The translations under genes were made by a program, and so were the position numbers. A DNA stretch of 33,706 bases from assembly GCF_020991325.1 (NCBI RefSeq), contig NZ_JAJMLX010000015.1, positions 1-33,706 of the forward strand, written 5' to 3'. This document shows, piece after piece, positions 8,677 to 17,396 of the stretch. Under the pieces are notes generated by a model. It was not told the origin of the DNA. It was given only the letters and a program-made list of their open reading frames with translations, and did not search any database. Position 1 is the first letter of the stretch. The number at the start of each line of letters is the position of its first letter. Origin of the DNA: Bordetella petrii. Its GTDB lineage: Bacteria > Pseudomonadota > Gammaproteobacteria > Burkholderiales > Burkholderiaceae_B.

Positions 8677-9999
8677 ATGAAAATCACGGTTATAGGCACA
8701 GGCTACGTGGGGCTGGTTTCGGGCGCCTGCCTGGCCGACATGGGCAACGACGTCATCTGCCTGGATGTCGATGCCGCCAAGATCCAGATGCTGCAGCAGG
8801 GCGGCATACCCATCTACGAGCCCGGCCTGGATGAACTGGTCAAGCGCAATGCGCAGGCCGGCCGCCTGCGCTTTACCGTAGACATCGCCGAAAGCGTGGC
8901 GTTTGGCGATGTGCAATTCATTGCCGTGGGCACTCCGCCCGGTGAAGACGGGTCCGCAGACCTGCAGCATGTGCTGTCCGCCGCGCGCAATATTGCCCGC
9001 CACATGACCACCCGTAAGGTGGTGGTCGACAAGTCCACCGTGCCCGTGGGCACCGCCGACAAGGTGTGCCAGGCCATGGCCGACGTGCTGGCCGAGCGCG
9101 GCGCCGACGTGCCCTTCAGCGTGGCCTCGAATCCCGAATTCCTGAAAGAGGGCGCGGCCATCAAAGATTTCATGAGCCCCGACCGCATCATCGTCGGGGC
9201 CGACGACGACTACACCATCGACGTCATGCGGCGCATTTACGCGCCGTTCCAGCGCACGCACGAACGCCTGATGGTCATGGACGTGCGCTCGGCCGAACTG
9301 ACCAAGTACGCCGCCAACGCCATGCTGGCCACGCGTATTTCGTTCATGAACGAAATGGCCAACCTGGCCGAGGCGCTGGGCGCCGACGTAGAGCAGGTAC
9401 GCCGCGGCATCGGTGCCGACCCGCGTATCGGCTACCACTTTTTGTACCCTGGCGTGGGCTACGGCGGGTCGTGCTTTCCCAAAGACGTGCAGGCGCTGGT
9501 ACAAACCGCCGCCGAACATGGCTTGCCCATGCGTGTGGTGTCGGCCGCCGAAGCCGCCAACGGCGCGCAAAAACTGCGCCTGTCGCAGAAAGTGGTGGCG
9601 CGCTTCGGCGAAGACTTGTCGGGCCGCACCTTCGCGCTGTGGGGCCTGGCGTTCAAGCCCAACACCGACGATATGCGCGAGGCCCCCAGCCTGACGGCCA
9701 TCGCCGAACTCACGCGCCGCGGCGCCCGCGTGCGGGCCTACGACCCTATCGCCATGCCGCATTCCCGCGAACTGCTGGCGCAGAATACGGCGGTGGAATT
9801 CGCCGACGACATGTACCAGGCGCTGGACGGCGCCGACGGCCTGTTGATCGCCACCGAATGGAAGGTATTCCGCGCGCCCGACCTGGAACGCGTGCGCGCG
9901 TTGCTGAAAACCCCGCTGGTCATCGACGGCCGCAACCTGTACGTGCCCGCCGAGATGACGGCCCAGGGCTTCGAATACCAAGGCATTGGGCGTGCATGA
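8677..9999 (+). CDS. ugd: UDP-glucose 6-dehydrogenase
   Basis: A cytoplasmic enzyme oxidising UDP-glucose to UDP-glucuronate with two NAD+, a precursor for capsule, exopolysaccharide or LPS sugars. The 440-residue protein starts with the Rossmann motif [20 protein letters not shown]. It then has [13 protein letters not shown], the central-domain [20 protein letters not shown] with the catalytic Cys, and [18 protein letters not shown] in the C-terminal domain. The start at 8677 is preferred to a TTG six bases upstream because it puts MKITVIG at the N-terminus, as in relatives. Its stop overlaps the glycosyltransferase start (ATGA), so the two are coupled. Confidence 0.96.
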   Translation: MKITVIGTGYVGLVSGACLADMGNDVICLDVDAAKIQMLQQGGIPIYEPGLDELVKRNAQAGRLRFTVDIAESVAFGDVQFIAVGTPPGEDGSADLQHVLSAARNIARHMTTRKVVVDKSTVPVGTADKVCQAMADVLAERGADVPFSVASNPEFLKEGAAIKDFMSPDRIIVGADDDYTIDVMRRIYAPFQRTHERLMVMDVRSAELTKYAANAMLATRISFMNEMANLAEALGADVEQVRRGIGADPRIGYHFLYPGVGYGGSCFPKDVQALVQTAAEHGLPMRVVSAAEAANGAQKLRLSQKVVARFGEDLSGRTFALWGLAFKPNTDDMREAPSLTAIAELTRRGARVRAYDPIAMPHSRELLAQNTAVEFADDMYQALDGADGLLIATEWKVFRAPDLERVRALLKTPLVIDGRNLYVPAEMTAQGFEYQGIGRA

Positions 10000-11066
10000 A
10001 GATCCTGCAGCTCAATTTCGAGAAAGGCTGGCGGGGCGGCGAACGCCAGACGCTGTACTGCATGCGCGCGTTCCGCGCCGCCGGCCACCAGGTTGAATTG
10101 CTATGCCGCCAGGGTGGGCCGCTGCAGGCCCGCGCTGGCGAAGAAGGCTTCGCGGCGCACGGCGTGCGCAACGTGCCGGGCCAACTGGCGTTCCTGGCCG
10201 GCGCGGGGCGCCGCTACGACATCGTGCATGCCCAGACGGCCAATACCGTTACCTGGGCCGTGCTGACCAAGCTGCTGCATCGCCGCCCGGTGGTGTTTTC
10301 GCGCCGCACCTCGTTCGAGGTGAAGCGGGGCGAAGAATGGAAAACCGGCACCAAGTGGCGTTGCGTCGACGGCTTCGTGGCCATCAGTGAAATGGCCGCG
10401 GCCGAGCCGCGCCGGCTGGGCGTGCGGCCCGCCATCATCCGCAGCGCGGTCGAACCGCACGTGGTCAGCCAGGATAACGTCGACAGGCTGGTCGGCGAAC
10501 TGGGCCTGCAGGGCAAGAAGGTGCTGGCCACATCCGCCGCGCTGATCCGCGACAAAGACCCGGTAACCCTGATCCGCGCCGTGGGCGAGCTGGCCCGTGC
10601 GCGCAGCGATTTCGTGTTCGTGCACTTCGGCGCCGGGGGCAACCGCGAAGCCGAGGCGCGCGCCGAAGTGCAGGCGCTGGGACTGCAGAACGTATACCTG
10701 TTCGCGGGTTTCCGCAAAGGCATCGAAGACTTCTACAGCATCTTCGACGTGTTCGTCATGAGCTCGGTGGAAGAGGCCCTGGGCAGCAGCGTGCTGGACG
10801 CCTTCCTGCAGCGCGTGCCGGTAGTGTCCACCGATGCCGGCGGCCTGAAAGAAAGCCTGGCCGACGGCCGCGGCGTGCTGTGCCCGGCGGGCGACGCGCA
10901 CGCCCTGGCGCAAGGCATGGCGCGCTGCCTGGACGACGCCGAATTCCGCGCCGCCTGCACCCAGCGCGCCTACGACTACGTGCGCACCGAGCACGACGTT
11001 ACCGAAATGGGCCGGCGCTACCTGATCCTGTTCGAGCACCTGCTGGCCAAGCGCCGGGGGCGGTGA
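9996..11066 (+). CDS. GT4-type glycosyltransferase
   Basis: A 356-residue GT-B glycosyltransferase, probably moving a sugar from a nucleotide sugar to a cell-surface glycan. The N-terminal domain starts [20 protein letters not shown], as in many GT4 enzymes. The donor-binding domain has [16 protein letters not shown], then [19 protein letters not shown], equivalent to the usual EGFG...EA stretch though with Asp for the second acidic residue. The start overlaps the ugd stop (ATGA), which links it to UDP-glucuronate-derived glycan synthesis but does not prove the donor. No other polysaccharide genes lie beside the pair. Confidence 0.88.
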   Translation: MKILQLNFEKGWRGGERQTLYCMRAFRAAGHQVELLCRQGGPLQARAGEEGFAAHGVRNVPGQLAFLAGAGRRYDIVHAQTANTVTWAVLTKLLHRRPVVFSRRTSFEVKRGEEWKTGTKWRCVDGFVAISEMAAAEPRRLGVRPAIIRSAVEPHVVSQDNVDRLVGELGLQGKKVLATSAALIRDKDPVTLIRAVGELARARSDFVFVHFGAGGNREAEARAEVQALGLQNVYLFAGFRKGIEDFYSIFDVFVMSSVEEALGSSVLDAFLQRVPVVSTDAGGLKESLADGRGVLCPAGDAHALAQGMARCLDDAEFRAACTQRAYDYVRTEHDVTEMGRRYLILFEHLLAKRRGR

Positions 11067-11084
11067 ACGAGGCAGGGCACGCCA

Positions 11085-11177
11085 AGTGTCTGGTTCCCAT
11101 GACGCGACCTTAGGCGGCCGCGGCGAGTTTTCGCGGGTATTGCCGGGTGTCTGGCTCCCGTCAGGGTGCCAGACACC
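11085..11177. repeat. Two copies of a GTGTCTGG(T/C)TCCC element; the second forms a strong hairpin
   Basis: Copy one, GTGTCTGGTTCCC, starts at 11086; copy two, GTGTCTGGCTCCC, starts at 11147. The second belongs to a dyad: GGTGTCTGGC (11146-11155) pairs with GCCAGACACC (11168-11177), with CCC/GGG nearer the loop, giving a long GC-rich stem and four-base loop. It lies between the convergent glycosyltransferase and Lrp genes and could end transcription from both sides. The partial copy suggests a dispersed repeat. Confidence 0.6.
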
Positions 11178-11196
11178 GTTGTCTGCCGCCGCGCTA

Positions 11197-11685
11197 TCAC
11201 CCCGCCACGTCTATCCGCGTTTCGAACTTGGCCCGGTGCACCGAGAAAAACGTGCGCACGTTGCGCACATTGGCCTGCGCCGTGAACGCCCGATGCACCA
11301 GGGCATGGTAGGCCGGCATGTCCCGCACCTGCGCCACCACCACGAAATCCGGCCCCGGCGACACGCGGTAGCACTGCAGCACCGCCGGCTCGTCCAGCAG
11401 GCTGCGCTCGAAAGCGTCCAGGCTTTCCGCCGCCTGCACGTCCAGGGTGATCTCGACAATTGCCGTCAACGTGCTGCCCAACTTCTCGGGCGCCAGTATC
11501 GCCACCTGCCGCGCAATGACCCCGGATTCCACCAGCCGCCGTACCCGCCGCAGGCAGGTTGGCGGCGAAGCATGCACGCGCGCCGCCAGTTCCTGGTTGG
11601 TCAGGGCGCAGTCATCTTGCAGCTGATCCAGGATGCGGCGGTCCAGATCGTCCAGCTCAATGGGCTGAATAGACGATTCATGCAT
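11197..11685 (-). CDS. Lrp/AsnC-family transcriptional regulator
   Basis: A 162-residue regulator. The N-terminal helix-turn-helix runs from about residue 12 (LDDLDRRILDQLQDDCALTN) to about residue 60 (SPPTCLRRVRRLVESGVI). The C-terminal ligand-binding (RAM) domain includes VLQCYRVSPGPDFVVVAQV and AFTAQANVRNVRTFFS, ending in a normal C-terminus. Members sense amino acids or related small molecules and often regulate a neighbour. It diverges from glmS across 149 AT-rich bases, so it may control itself and perhaps glmS. An in-frame ATG at 11685 gives the usual length. Confidence 0.92.
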   Translation of the reverse strand: MHESSIQPIELDDLDRRILDQLQDDCALTNQELAARVHASPPTCLRRVRRLVESGVIARQVAILAPEKLGSTLTAIVEITLDVQAAESLDAFERSLLDEPAVLQCYRVSPGPDFVVVAQVRDMPAYHALVHRAFTAQANVRNVRTFFSVHRAKFETRIDVAG

Positions 11686-11834
11686 ATTTATTTCTTAAAA
11701 ATAGATAAAACGAAAGAATATTTAATCACGTTTGTGTAAGAAAATCGACGTTCATATAGAGGACAAATAAGAAATCAAATTTCAGGCCAGCCAGGGCACA
11801 ATGCGCCGATACGCAAATTACCGGAGAGATTCCT
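11686..11834. promoter_or_regulatory. AT-rich divergent promoter region between the Lrp gene and glmS
   Basis: This short stretch is far richer in A and T than its surroundings, especially 11690-11782, as expected for Lrp-type binding sites and divergent promoters. CACAAT at 11797-11802 followed by GCGCC is a possible glmS -10 and resembles the TATAATGCGCC before ugd. A ribosome-binding site (GGAGAG) precedes the glmS ATG. No convincing -35 or clean Lrp consensus was found. Confidence 0.4.
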
Positions 11835-13667
11835 ATGTGCGGCATTGTTGGCGCCGTCGCCCAGCGCGACATCACCCCCATCCTGGTCGAAGGCCTGAAG
11901 CGGCTGGAATACCGCGGCTACGACTCGTGCGGCGTGGCGCTGTACATCGACGGCCACCTGCGCCGCACCCGCAGCACCGAGCGCGTGGCCGAACTGGCCG
12001 ACCAGATCGCGCAGGACAAGCTGGCCGGCTTCACCGGCATCGCCCACACCCGCTGGGCCACCCACGGCGTGCCGGCCACGCATAACGCCCACCCGCATTT
12101 CTCGCACCTGGGCAAAGACGAGCCGCGCATCGCCCTGGTCCACAACGGTATCATCGAGAACCACGATGACCTGCGCAACGAACTAAAGGCCGCCGGCTAC
12201 GTGTTCGAAAGCCAGACCGACACCGAAGTAATCGCCCACCTGGTCAACCACCTGTACAACGGCGACCTGTTCGAGGCCGTGCAACAAGCCGTGCGCCGCC
12301 TGCATGGCGCCTACGCCATCGCCGTGTTCTGCCGCGACGAGCCGCACCGTGTAGTGGGCGCCCGCCAGGGCTCGCCCCTGGTGGTGGGCGTGGGCCAGAA
12401 CGAGAATTTCCTGGCGTCCGACGCTCTGGCCCTGGCCGGCACTACCGACCAGATCATCTACCTTGAAGACGGCGACGTGGTCGACCTGCAGCTGTCGCGC
12501 GTGTGGATTACCGACACCGAGGGCAAGCCCGTGCAGCGCAAGGTGCATAGCGTGCAAGTGCACACCGGCGCCGCGGAACTCGGCCCGTATCGCCACTATA
12601 TGCAGAAAGAAATCTTCGAACAGCCGCGCGCCGTGGGCGACACGCTGGCCGACATCGAAGCCATCACCCCCGAATTGTTCGGCGACGATGCGCACAAGGT
12701 GTTCAAGAACATAGATTCGCTGCTCATCCTGGCTTGCGGCACCAGCTACTACGCCGGCCTGACCGCCAAATACTGGATCGAGTCCATCGCCAAAGTGCCG
12801 GTGGCCGTGGAAATTGCCAGCGAATACCGCTACCGCGACAGCGTGCCCAACCCGCGCAGTCTGGTCGTCACCATCTCGCAATCCGGCGAAACCGCCGACA
12901 CCCTGGCTGCCTTGAAGCACGCGCGTTCGCTGGGCATGGAGCAGACGCTGACCATCTGCAACGTGGCCACCAGCGCCATGGTGCGCGAGTGCAAGCTGTC
13001 GTACATCACGCGCGCCGGCGTGGAAATCGGCGTGGCGTCCACCAAGGCATTCACCACCCAGCTGACTGCCCTGTTCCTGTTGACGCTGGTGCTGGCCAAG
13101 ACGCGCGGCCAACTGACCGCCGAGCAGGAAACCGAGCACATGAAGGCGCTGCGCCATTTACCCGCCGCCATCGGATCGGTGCTGGCGCTGGAACCGCAGA
13201 TCATGGCCTGGGCCGATCGTTTCGCCAGCAAGGAAGACGCCTTGTTCCTGGGCCGTGGCATGCATTACCCCATTGCCCTGGAAGGCGCGCTGAAGCTGAA
13301 GGAAATCAGCTACATCCACGCCGAGGCCTACCCGGCCGGTGAACTGAAGCACGGCCCGCTGGCGCTGGTTACCGACCAGATGCCCGTCGTGACCATCGCG
13401 CCGAAAGACTCGTTGCTGGAAAAGCTGAAGTCCAACATGCAGGAAGTGCGCGCGCGCGGCGGCGAGCTGTATGTGTTCGCCGACGCCGACAGCCGCATCG
13501 CCAGCGAAGACGGCATGCACGTGATCCGCATGCCCGAGCATTACGGCATGCTGTCGCCCATTCTGCACACCGTGCCGCTGCAACTGCTGTCGTATCACAC
13601 GGCGTGCGCGCGGGGCACCGATGTGGACAAGCCGCGGAACCTGGCTAAGAGTGTGACGGTGGAGTAG
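11835..13667 (+). CDS. glmS: Glutamine-fructose-6-phosphate aminotransferase (isomerizing)
   Basis: GlmS makes glucosamine-6-phosphate from fructose-6-phosphate and glutamine, the first committed step to UDP-GlcNAc. At 610 residues it has the normal bacterial length. It starts MCGIVGAV, with the nucleophilic Cys exposed after Met removal, followed by [14 protein letters not shown] and HTRWATHG of the glutaminase domain. The isomerase half has two SIS domains, including [36 protein letters not shown] and [37 protein letters not shown], and the usual end [13 protein letters not shown]. Start 11835 has a good ribosome-binding site. A hairpin follows the stop. Confidence 0.98.
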   Translation: MCGIVGAVAQRDITPILVEGLKRLEYRGYDSCGVALYIDGHLRRTRSTERVAELADQIAQDKLAGFTGIAHTRWATHGVPATHNAHPHFSHLGKDEPRIALVHNGIIENHDDLRNELKAAGYVFESQTDTEVIAHLVNHLYNGDLFEAVQQAVRRLHGAYAIAVFCRDEPHRVVGARQGSPLVVGVGQNENFLASDALALAGTTDQIIYLEDGDVVDLQLSRVWITDTEGKPVQRKVHSVQVHTGAAELGPYRHYMQKEIFEQPRAVGDTLADIEAITPELFGDDAHKVFKNIDSLLILACGTSYYAGLTAKYWIESIAKVPVAVEIASEYRYRDSVPNPRSLVVTISQSGETADTLAALKHARSLGMEQTLTICNVATSAMVRECKLSYITRAGVEIGVASTKAFTTQLTALFLLTLVLAKTRGQLTAEQETEHMKALRHLPAAIGSVLALEPQIMAWADRFASKEDALFLGRGMHYPIALEGALKLKEISYIHAEAYPAGELKHGPLALVTDQMPVVTIAPKDSLLEKLKSNMQEVRARGGELYVFADADSRIASEDGMHVIRMPEHYGMLSPILHTVPLQLLSYHTACARGTDVDKPRNLAKSVTVE

Positions 13668-13675
13668 GGGCGGTG

Positions 13676-13694
13676 GCCAGGGCAACCTGGCTTT
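13676..13694 (+). terminator. Possible glmS terminator
   Basis: GCCAGG (13676-13681) and CCTGGC (13686-13691) form a six-base stem with a GCAA loop, followed by only three T residues. Placed just after the glmS stop, it is a plausible but weak intrinsic terminator. Confidence 0.4.
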
Positions 13695-13818
13695 CAGTCA
13701 GAAACAAGGCCTGCGTATGGGTCATAGTGCCAACCCAAACTCTGTTTCGGGGGCCATTGTGGCGACTGGCACTGAGCAACGTAAAATGTCAGCCCTCCAG
13801 CCTCTACATGCTCCCCTT

Positions 13819-14109
13819 ATGAACCTTGAACGACTGCGTCGCGAATTTCCCGACTTCGACATAACAACCCTGCCGCCCCTACCCGACGGGTATTTCGACT
13901 CCTCAAGCTACATCGATGCAGCTCCTTCATTCGAGAACGCGGAGCGCGGTTTGAAAGTGTATGTCGACTACGCCAACTATGCCGACCGCGAATCTGGCAG
14001 GAGCCAGCGCTTCTGCGTTTCTCGCTACGACGAGGAAGCTGGCGACTTCGAGGACGTAGCCCTGTCGACTAACGATTGGGCCGAAGTCACGCGCTTCCTG
14101 ACTGCCTGA
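13819..14109 (+). CDS. Small orphan protein, unknown function
   Basis: An acidic protein of 96 residues from MNLERLRREFPDFDITTLPP to DWAEVTRFLTA, rich in Asp, Glu, Tyr and Ser, with no signal peptide or membrane segment. I do not recognise the family. A longer frame from 13717 exists, but the residues before 13819 look non-coding and include the inverted repeat AGTGCCA (13726-13732) / TGGCACT (13767-13773). Base composition is less GC-biased than the neighbours and third positions less extreme, consistent with recent gain. It is followed by two hairpins and converges on a Bug receptor gene. Confidence 0.55.
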   Translation: MNLERLRREFPDFDITTLPPLPDGYFDSSSYIDAAPSFENAERGLKVYVDYANYADRESGRSQRFCVSRYDEEAGDFEDVALSTNDWAEVTRFLTA

Positions 14110-14124
14110 ACCCCTCGCCAGGGG

Positions 14125-14187
14125 CGATCGGTTTCCGCTCCGATCGTCGGGTGATCGACCCCGCGCAATGCGGGGCATGAGGCGGTT
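14125..14187. terminator. Pair of hairpins between convergent genes
   Basis: CGATCGG (14125-14131) pairs with CCGATCG (14140-14146). A second stem, CCCCGC (14159-14164) with GCGGGG (14170-14175), is followed by a short T-run at 14184-14187. Between the orphan gene and the convergent receptor gene these probably stop transcription from the left and possibly both sides. Confidence 0.5.
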
Positions 14188-14188
14188 T

Positions 14189-15157
14189 TCAATTCGGCTT
14201 TATCCCCGCCTCTTTCACAACAGCGGCCCATCGCGCGATTTCGTTTCGCACATACTGGTCGGCTTCCTGGGGCGAGCCCGTCTTTACTTCGGCGCCCAGT
14301 TCGGCCAGCTTGCCGGCCAGGCGGTCGCCGCGCAGTATCGTATTCAAACCCTGGTTCAGGGTGTCCACGACATCGGCGGGGGTCTGGGCGGGTGCCAGCA
14401 GCACGAACCAACCCATGACATCGAATCCTGGGTAGCCGCTTTCCGCAACGGTGGGCCGGTCGGGCAGCAGGCTGGACCGTTTTGCCGTGGTCACGGCCAG
14501 CGCATCGACCTTGCCGCTCTTGATGTGCGGCAGCATGACGGCGATGTTGTCGAACATCATGCCGGTCCGGCCGGCGATCAGGTCCGGCAGCGCCGCCGAG
14601 CTGCCTTTGTAGGGCACATGCAGGATGTCGACGTCGGCGGACTTTTTGAACAATTCGCCGGCCAGGTGCTGGCCGGTACCGGGGCTGGCCGATGCGAACG
14701 CCACTTCGCCCGGGTGCTGCTTCAGATAACGGGTCAGGTCGCCCACTGAGCCATGGGGCAGCTTGGGGTTGACGACCAGCACATAAGGCGTGGTGGCCAC
14801 CATGCCGATGGCCGTGAATGCGTTTGCGGTGTCGAACGGCAAAGTCGGGTACAGCGAGGCGTTCACGGCGTGGCTGCTGGGCGCGAACAGCAAGGTGTTG
14901 CCATCGGGCGCCGCCTGGGCCACGGACGACGCGGCGATGTTGCCGCTGGCTCCGGCGCGGTTCTCGACGATGACGTCGCGGCCTATTTGCGTGCTCAATT
15001 CGTTGGCGATCAGCCGCGCCATGACGTCGGTGGTGCCGCCGGGCGGGAACCCGACTTCCAGGCGAATGGGAGGCGCTGCCTGCAGGGGCGTGTGCAAGGC
15101 CGACAGACAGGCCAGTGTGGCAAGCGCGCGCATGGGGCGCAGAAAGAATCCGTGCAT
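14189..15157 (-). CDS. Bug/TctC-family periplasmic solute receptor
   Basis: A 322-residue secreted receptor. The signal peptide covers about residues 1-28 and ends near PLQA; the mature part begins APPIRLEVGFPPGGTTDVMA, with the PPGG ligand loop. Other family stretches are VIVENRAGASGNIAASSVA, APDGNTLLFAPS, HVPYKGSSAALPDLIAG and MFDNIAVMLPHIKSGK. The start at 15157 has a strong GGAG ribosome-binding site. It lies 184 bases downstream of the TauD-family gene in the same direction and is probably co-transcribed with it. The ligand, likely a carboxylate or sulfonate-like acid, is unknown, and no TctAB partner is nearby. Confidence 0.92.
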   Translation of the reverse strand: MHGFFLRPMRALATLACLSALHTPLQAAPPIRLEVGFPPGGTTDVMARLIANELSTQIGRDVIVENRAGASGNIAASSVAQAAPDGNTLLFAPSSHAVNASLYPTLPFDTANAFTAIGMVATTPYVLVVNPKLPHGSVGDLTRYLKQHPGEVAFASASPGTGQHLAGELFKKSADVDILHVPYKGSSAALPDLIAGRTGMMFDNIAVMLPHIKSGKVDALAVTTAKRSSLLPDRPTVAESGYPGFDVMGWFVLLAPAQTPADVVDTLNQGLNTILRGDRLAGKLAELGAEVKTGSPQEADQYVRNEIARWAAVVKEAGIKPN

Positions 15158-15341
15158 GGGGTGTCTCCTCCGGGTAATGCGGTAGTTGTTCTTAGTGATT
15201 CTCTACCGGCGCAAGTGTCAGTGTTTCACCGTGCGCGGTGCGAATCACCAGGTATGAAAGTGGTGTTGCCTGATCGGGGACGCCGCGATGCTGGCTTCGC
15301 CGGTCCGCCAGCGGCGCCCCTTGAGGGGATGAGCCCGGACT

Positions 15342-16250
15342 TCACGACACCGCGGCCAGCGCGTTCTTGAGCGATGCGCCGTCTTCCTGTTCTGGCTTGA
15401 TCACGTAGCCTGATTTTTCGCCGCGCATCGAGCAGCGCATCATGTGGCGGGCCTGGCTTTGGTCAAAGTCCTTCAATGCGATGTGCAGGGTGCAACGGTT
15501 GTCCCACATGACGACATCGTTCAACGCCCATTGGTGCCGGTAGACGAATTCCGGCGAGGTGGCGTGGCTGTTCAGGAATTGCAGCAAGGGACGGCTTTCT
15601 TCTTCGGTCATGCCCACGAAGTTGCGGATACGCTCGCTGACGAACAGCAGCTTGCGGCCAGTTTCCGGGTGCGTGCGCACCACGGGGTGGGCAATGGGGG
15701 GATTGGCGCGCTTCATTTCGGCGATCTGGGCCGGGTCGCGGCGCTCGAATCCCTTGATCAAGGTGATGTCGTGCACGGCTTCCAGCGATTCGACAAAGTC
15801 GCGCAGCACCGGGCTGAGCGTTTCGTAGGCCATGTACATATTGGCGAACATGGTGTCGCCTCCTACGGCCGGCTTTTCTTTGCACATCAGCACCGAGCCC
15901 TTGGCGGGCCGGTCGGTATAGGTAAGGTCGGCATGCCAGTTGCGTCCGGTATTGCGGGTTTCCGACGGCTTGCCGTTACGGGGCTTGTTGGATACCAGCA
16001 GCACCTCGGGATAGTCCGGGTCGCGGTAATAGGGCACGTTGTCATTGCGTTCGACTTCGCCCATCTGGGCCGTGAAGGCAATCAGTTCCGGTGCATTCAG
16101 GTTCTGGTCCGGAAATACCAGCACCAGGTGCTGGTGCCAGGCTGCCTGAACCGCGGCGGCCTGTTCGGGCGGCAAAGGCCGCCGCAGATCCAGCCCGGTA
16201 ACCCGGGCGCCCGCTGCATAGCCCAGCGGGGTGACATTGATATTGGTCAT
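15342..16250 (-). CDS. TauD/TfdA-family Fe(II)/2-oxoglutarate dioxygenase
   Basis: A 302-residue non-heme iron dioxygenase. The metal triad is WHADLTY (His106, Asp108) and a distal His256 in MWDNRCTLHIA, with Arg residues just after it for the 2-oxoglutarate carboxylate. N-terminal VTPLGYAAGARVTGLDL is typical of the family. Members hydroxylate taurine, alkyl sulfates (AtsK), 2,4-D and other acids and release the leaving group; the substrate cannot be chosen from these motifs. The start at 16250 has a good ribosome-binding site (GGAG). It is followed in the same direction by a Bug receptor and is divergent from a GntR regulator with a clear operator candidate, so the substrate is probably an imported organic acid. 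Confidence 0.9.
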   Translation of the reverse strand: MTNINVTPLGYAAGARVTGLDLRRPLPPEQAAAVQAAWHQHLVLVFPDQNLNAPELIAFTAQMGEVERNDNVPYYRDPDYPEVLLVSNKPRNGKPSETRNTGRNWHADLTYTDRPAKGSVLMCKEKPAVGGDTMFANMYMAYETLSPVLRDFVESLEAVHDITLIKGFERRDPAQIAEMKRANPPIAHPVVRTHPETGRKLLFVSERIRNFVGMTEEESRPLLQFLNSHATSPEFVYRHQWALNDVVMWDNRCTLHIALKDFDQSQARHMMRCSMRGEKSGYVIKPEQEDGASLKNALAAVS

Positions 16251-16289
16251 GACAGTCTCCTTGATCCGGCGGCAGCGGCCGCTGGATGC

Positions 16290-16323
16290 AGTATATTAAA
16301 GTCGATTGTCGTTTGTCGACAAA
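16290..16323 (-). promoter_or_regulatory. Leftward promoter for the dioxygenase operon overlapped by a GntR-type operator
   Basis: On the minus strand, -35 TCGACA (16314-16319) and -10 TATACT (16290-16295) are 18 bases apart, each with five of six consensus bases. The perfect 12-base palindrome TTTGTCGACAAA at 16312-16323 covers the -35; this TNGTNNNACNA-like form is typical of GntR/FCD operators. Binding by the divergent GntR protein would block this promoter. Confidence 0.65.
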
Positions 16324-16417
16324 AATATAACTGTCCCGAGCAGCCCAGTTTCCGCGGCCGGCCCTCGCCCTGGCCGACGGTATACTGGCCGCCAACCCCT
16401 CCCGCACCAGAGAGTCC

Positions 16418-17140
16418 ATGTCCGGCGCGAACGCCTATTTCGAGAAAGAATCGACCCGAATTGGCCGCCTGGCCAAATCCCTGCCTGAACAAGTGGCCGA
16501 ATCCTTGTTGGCCGCCATTCACGATGGCGCGATCGCGCCCGGCGAGCGGTTGAAAGAAGAAATCTACGCAGAGCGGTTCGCCGTCAGCCGCAGCACCGTG
16601 CGCGAAGCCATGGCGTTGCTGGAACGGCGCGGCGTGGTCGAACGCGTTCCCCGGTATGGAGTGCGGGTGATCGCGGTGGATGCGGAGGAAATCGAAGAAA
16701 TCTTCAATATCCGCGCGCAGTTGCTGGGGTTGGCCGCTCGCTTGGTAACCGAGAAACCGCCAGAAGGCTTCGTAGCCCAATTGGTGGAACGGGCAGCCGA
16801 TTTGCGGAAGCTGGCCGATGCCGCCGACACGGCCCCGGGCGATTACGCCAGCCTGTCCATTGATACCCAACGCATGCTGATGGGCGCGTGCCCGGGCAAG
16901 CGGCTGCGAACGATATACGAAGGGCTCAGCGACCAGGCGTTATGGCGCTATGCGATACGGGAAAAATCCATCAGTTTCAGTACCCAGCAAAGACGGCGCG
17001 AGTCGGCCGCGGACTGGACACGATTGGCGCAGGCAGTGGCGGCTTCAGAAGGCGCGGCCGCGGAGTCGGCTGCCAAGGAACTGTTGCTGGCGTCGTATCG
17101 GGCGGTTGTGGTTGCCTTGGGGGCGGACGGAAAGGCTTAG
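16418..17140 (+). CDS. GntR-family (FadR/FCD subfamily) transcriptional regulator
   Basis: A 240-residue regulator. The winged helix-turn-helix spans about residues 20-90, with ESLLAAIHDGAIAPGERLKEEIYAERFAVSRSTVREAMALLERRGVVERVPRYGVRV. The rest is helical, as in FCD ligand-binding domains, beginning AEEIEEIFNIRAQLLGLAARLV. It diverges from the dioxygenase/receptor operon across 167 bases containing the palindrome TTTGTCGACAAA, so it is the likely repressor, released by the substrate or a breakdown product. A modest AGAGAG site precedes the start. Its stop overlaps the end of a broken gene on the other strand. Confidence 0.92.
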   Translation: MSGANAYFEKESTRIGRLAKSLPEQVAESLLAAIHDGAIAPGERLKEEIYAERFAVSRSTVREAMALLERRGVVERVPRYGVRVIAVDAEEIEEIFNIRAQLLGLAARLVTEKPPEGFVAQLVERAADLRKLADAADTAPGDYASLSIDTQRMLMGACPGKRLRTIYEGLSDQALWRYAIREKSISFSTQQRRRESAADWTRLAQAVAASEGAAAESAAKELLLASYRAVVVALGADGKA

Positions 17141-17396
17141 CGGCGGTGCGCAAGATGTTTCCTGGCTGCTGCCAGCTTCCGCAAGAAAGACATAATGACC
17201 TCGCCCAGCCGGCTTGGTTCGTCGTACGGCAGTCCATGCCCAATAAGTTGAACCAACTCATGAAAACCGGGGGTTGGAGGCCTGAGCACTTTGAATGCTT
17301 CGGGCCTGGTCTGGAGTCTTGCTTCGACCAGAGATTTGACGATCTCGGCGGAGCGGCAGGGGTTTCGTTGGCGCTCCCGGGCGAGCAGGTCAGGCC
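17137..17396 (-). pseudogene. Remnant C-terminus of an alpha/beta-hydrolase-like gene
   Basis: The minus strand can be read for roughly 85 residues to a TAA at 17137-17139. It contains FHELVQLIGHGLPYDEPSRL and then LGEVIMSFLRKLAAARKH, the pattern of the last part of an alpha/beta hydrolase: strand, catalytic-His loop GHGLPYDEP, final helix. No N-terminal catalytic domain is present and the sequence ends abruptly at about 17396, where an unrelated fragment begins on the opposite strand. The family call is by eye from a short stretch and is tentative; that it is a fragment is firmer. Confidence 0.5.

Noticed and set aside
11686-11834. A glmS ribozyme/riboswitch in the glmS leader
   Set aside because: The glmS ribozyme is known mainly from Gram-positive bacteria and the short leader here shows none of its conserved core.
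15317-15328. CCCCTTGAGGGG palindrome as an operator or terminator
   Set aside because: The stem is only four or five bases, with no T-run, and lies between co-directional genes; no function can be supported.
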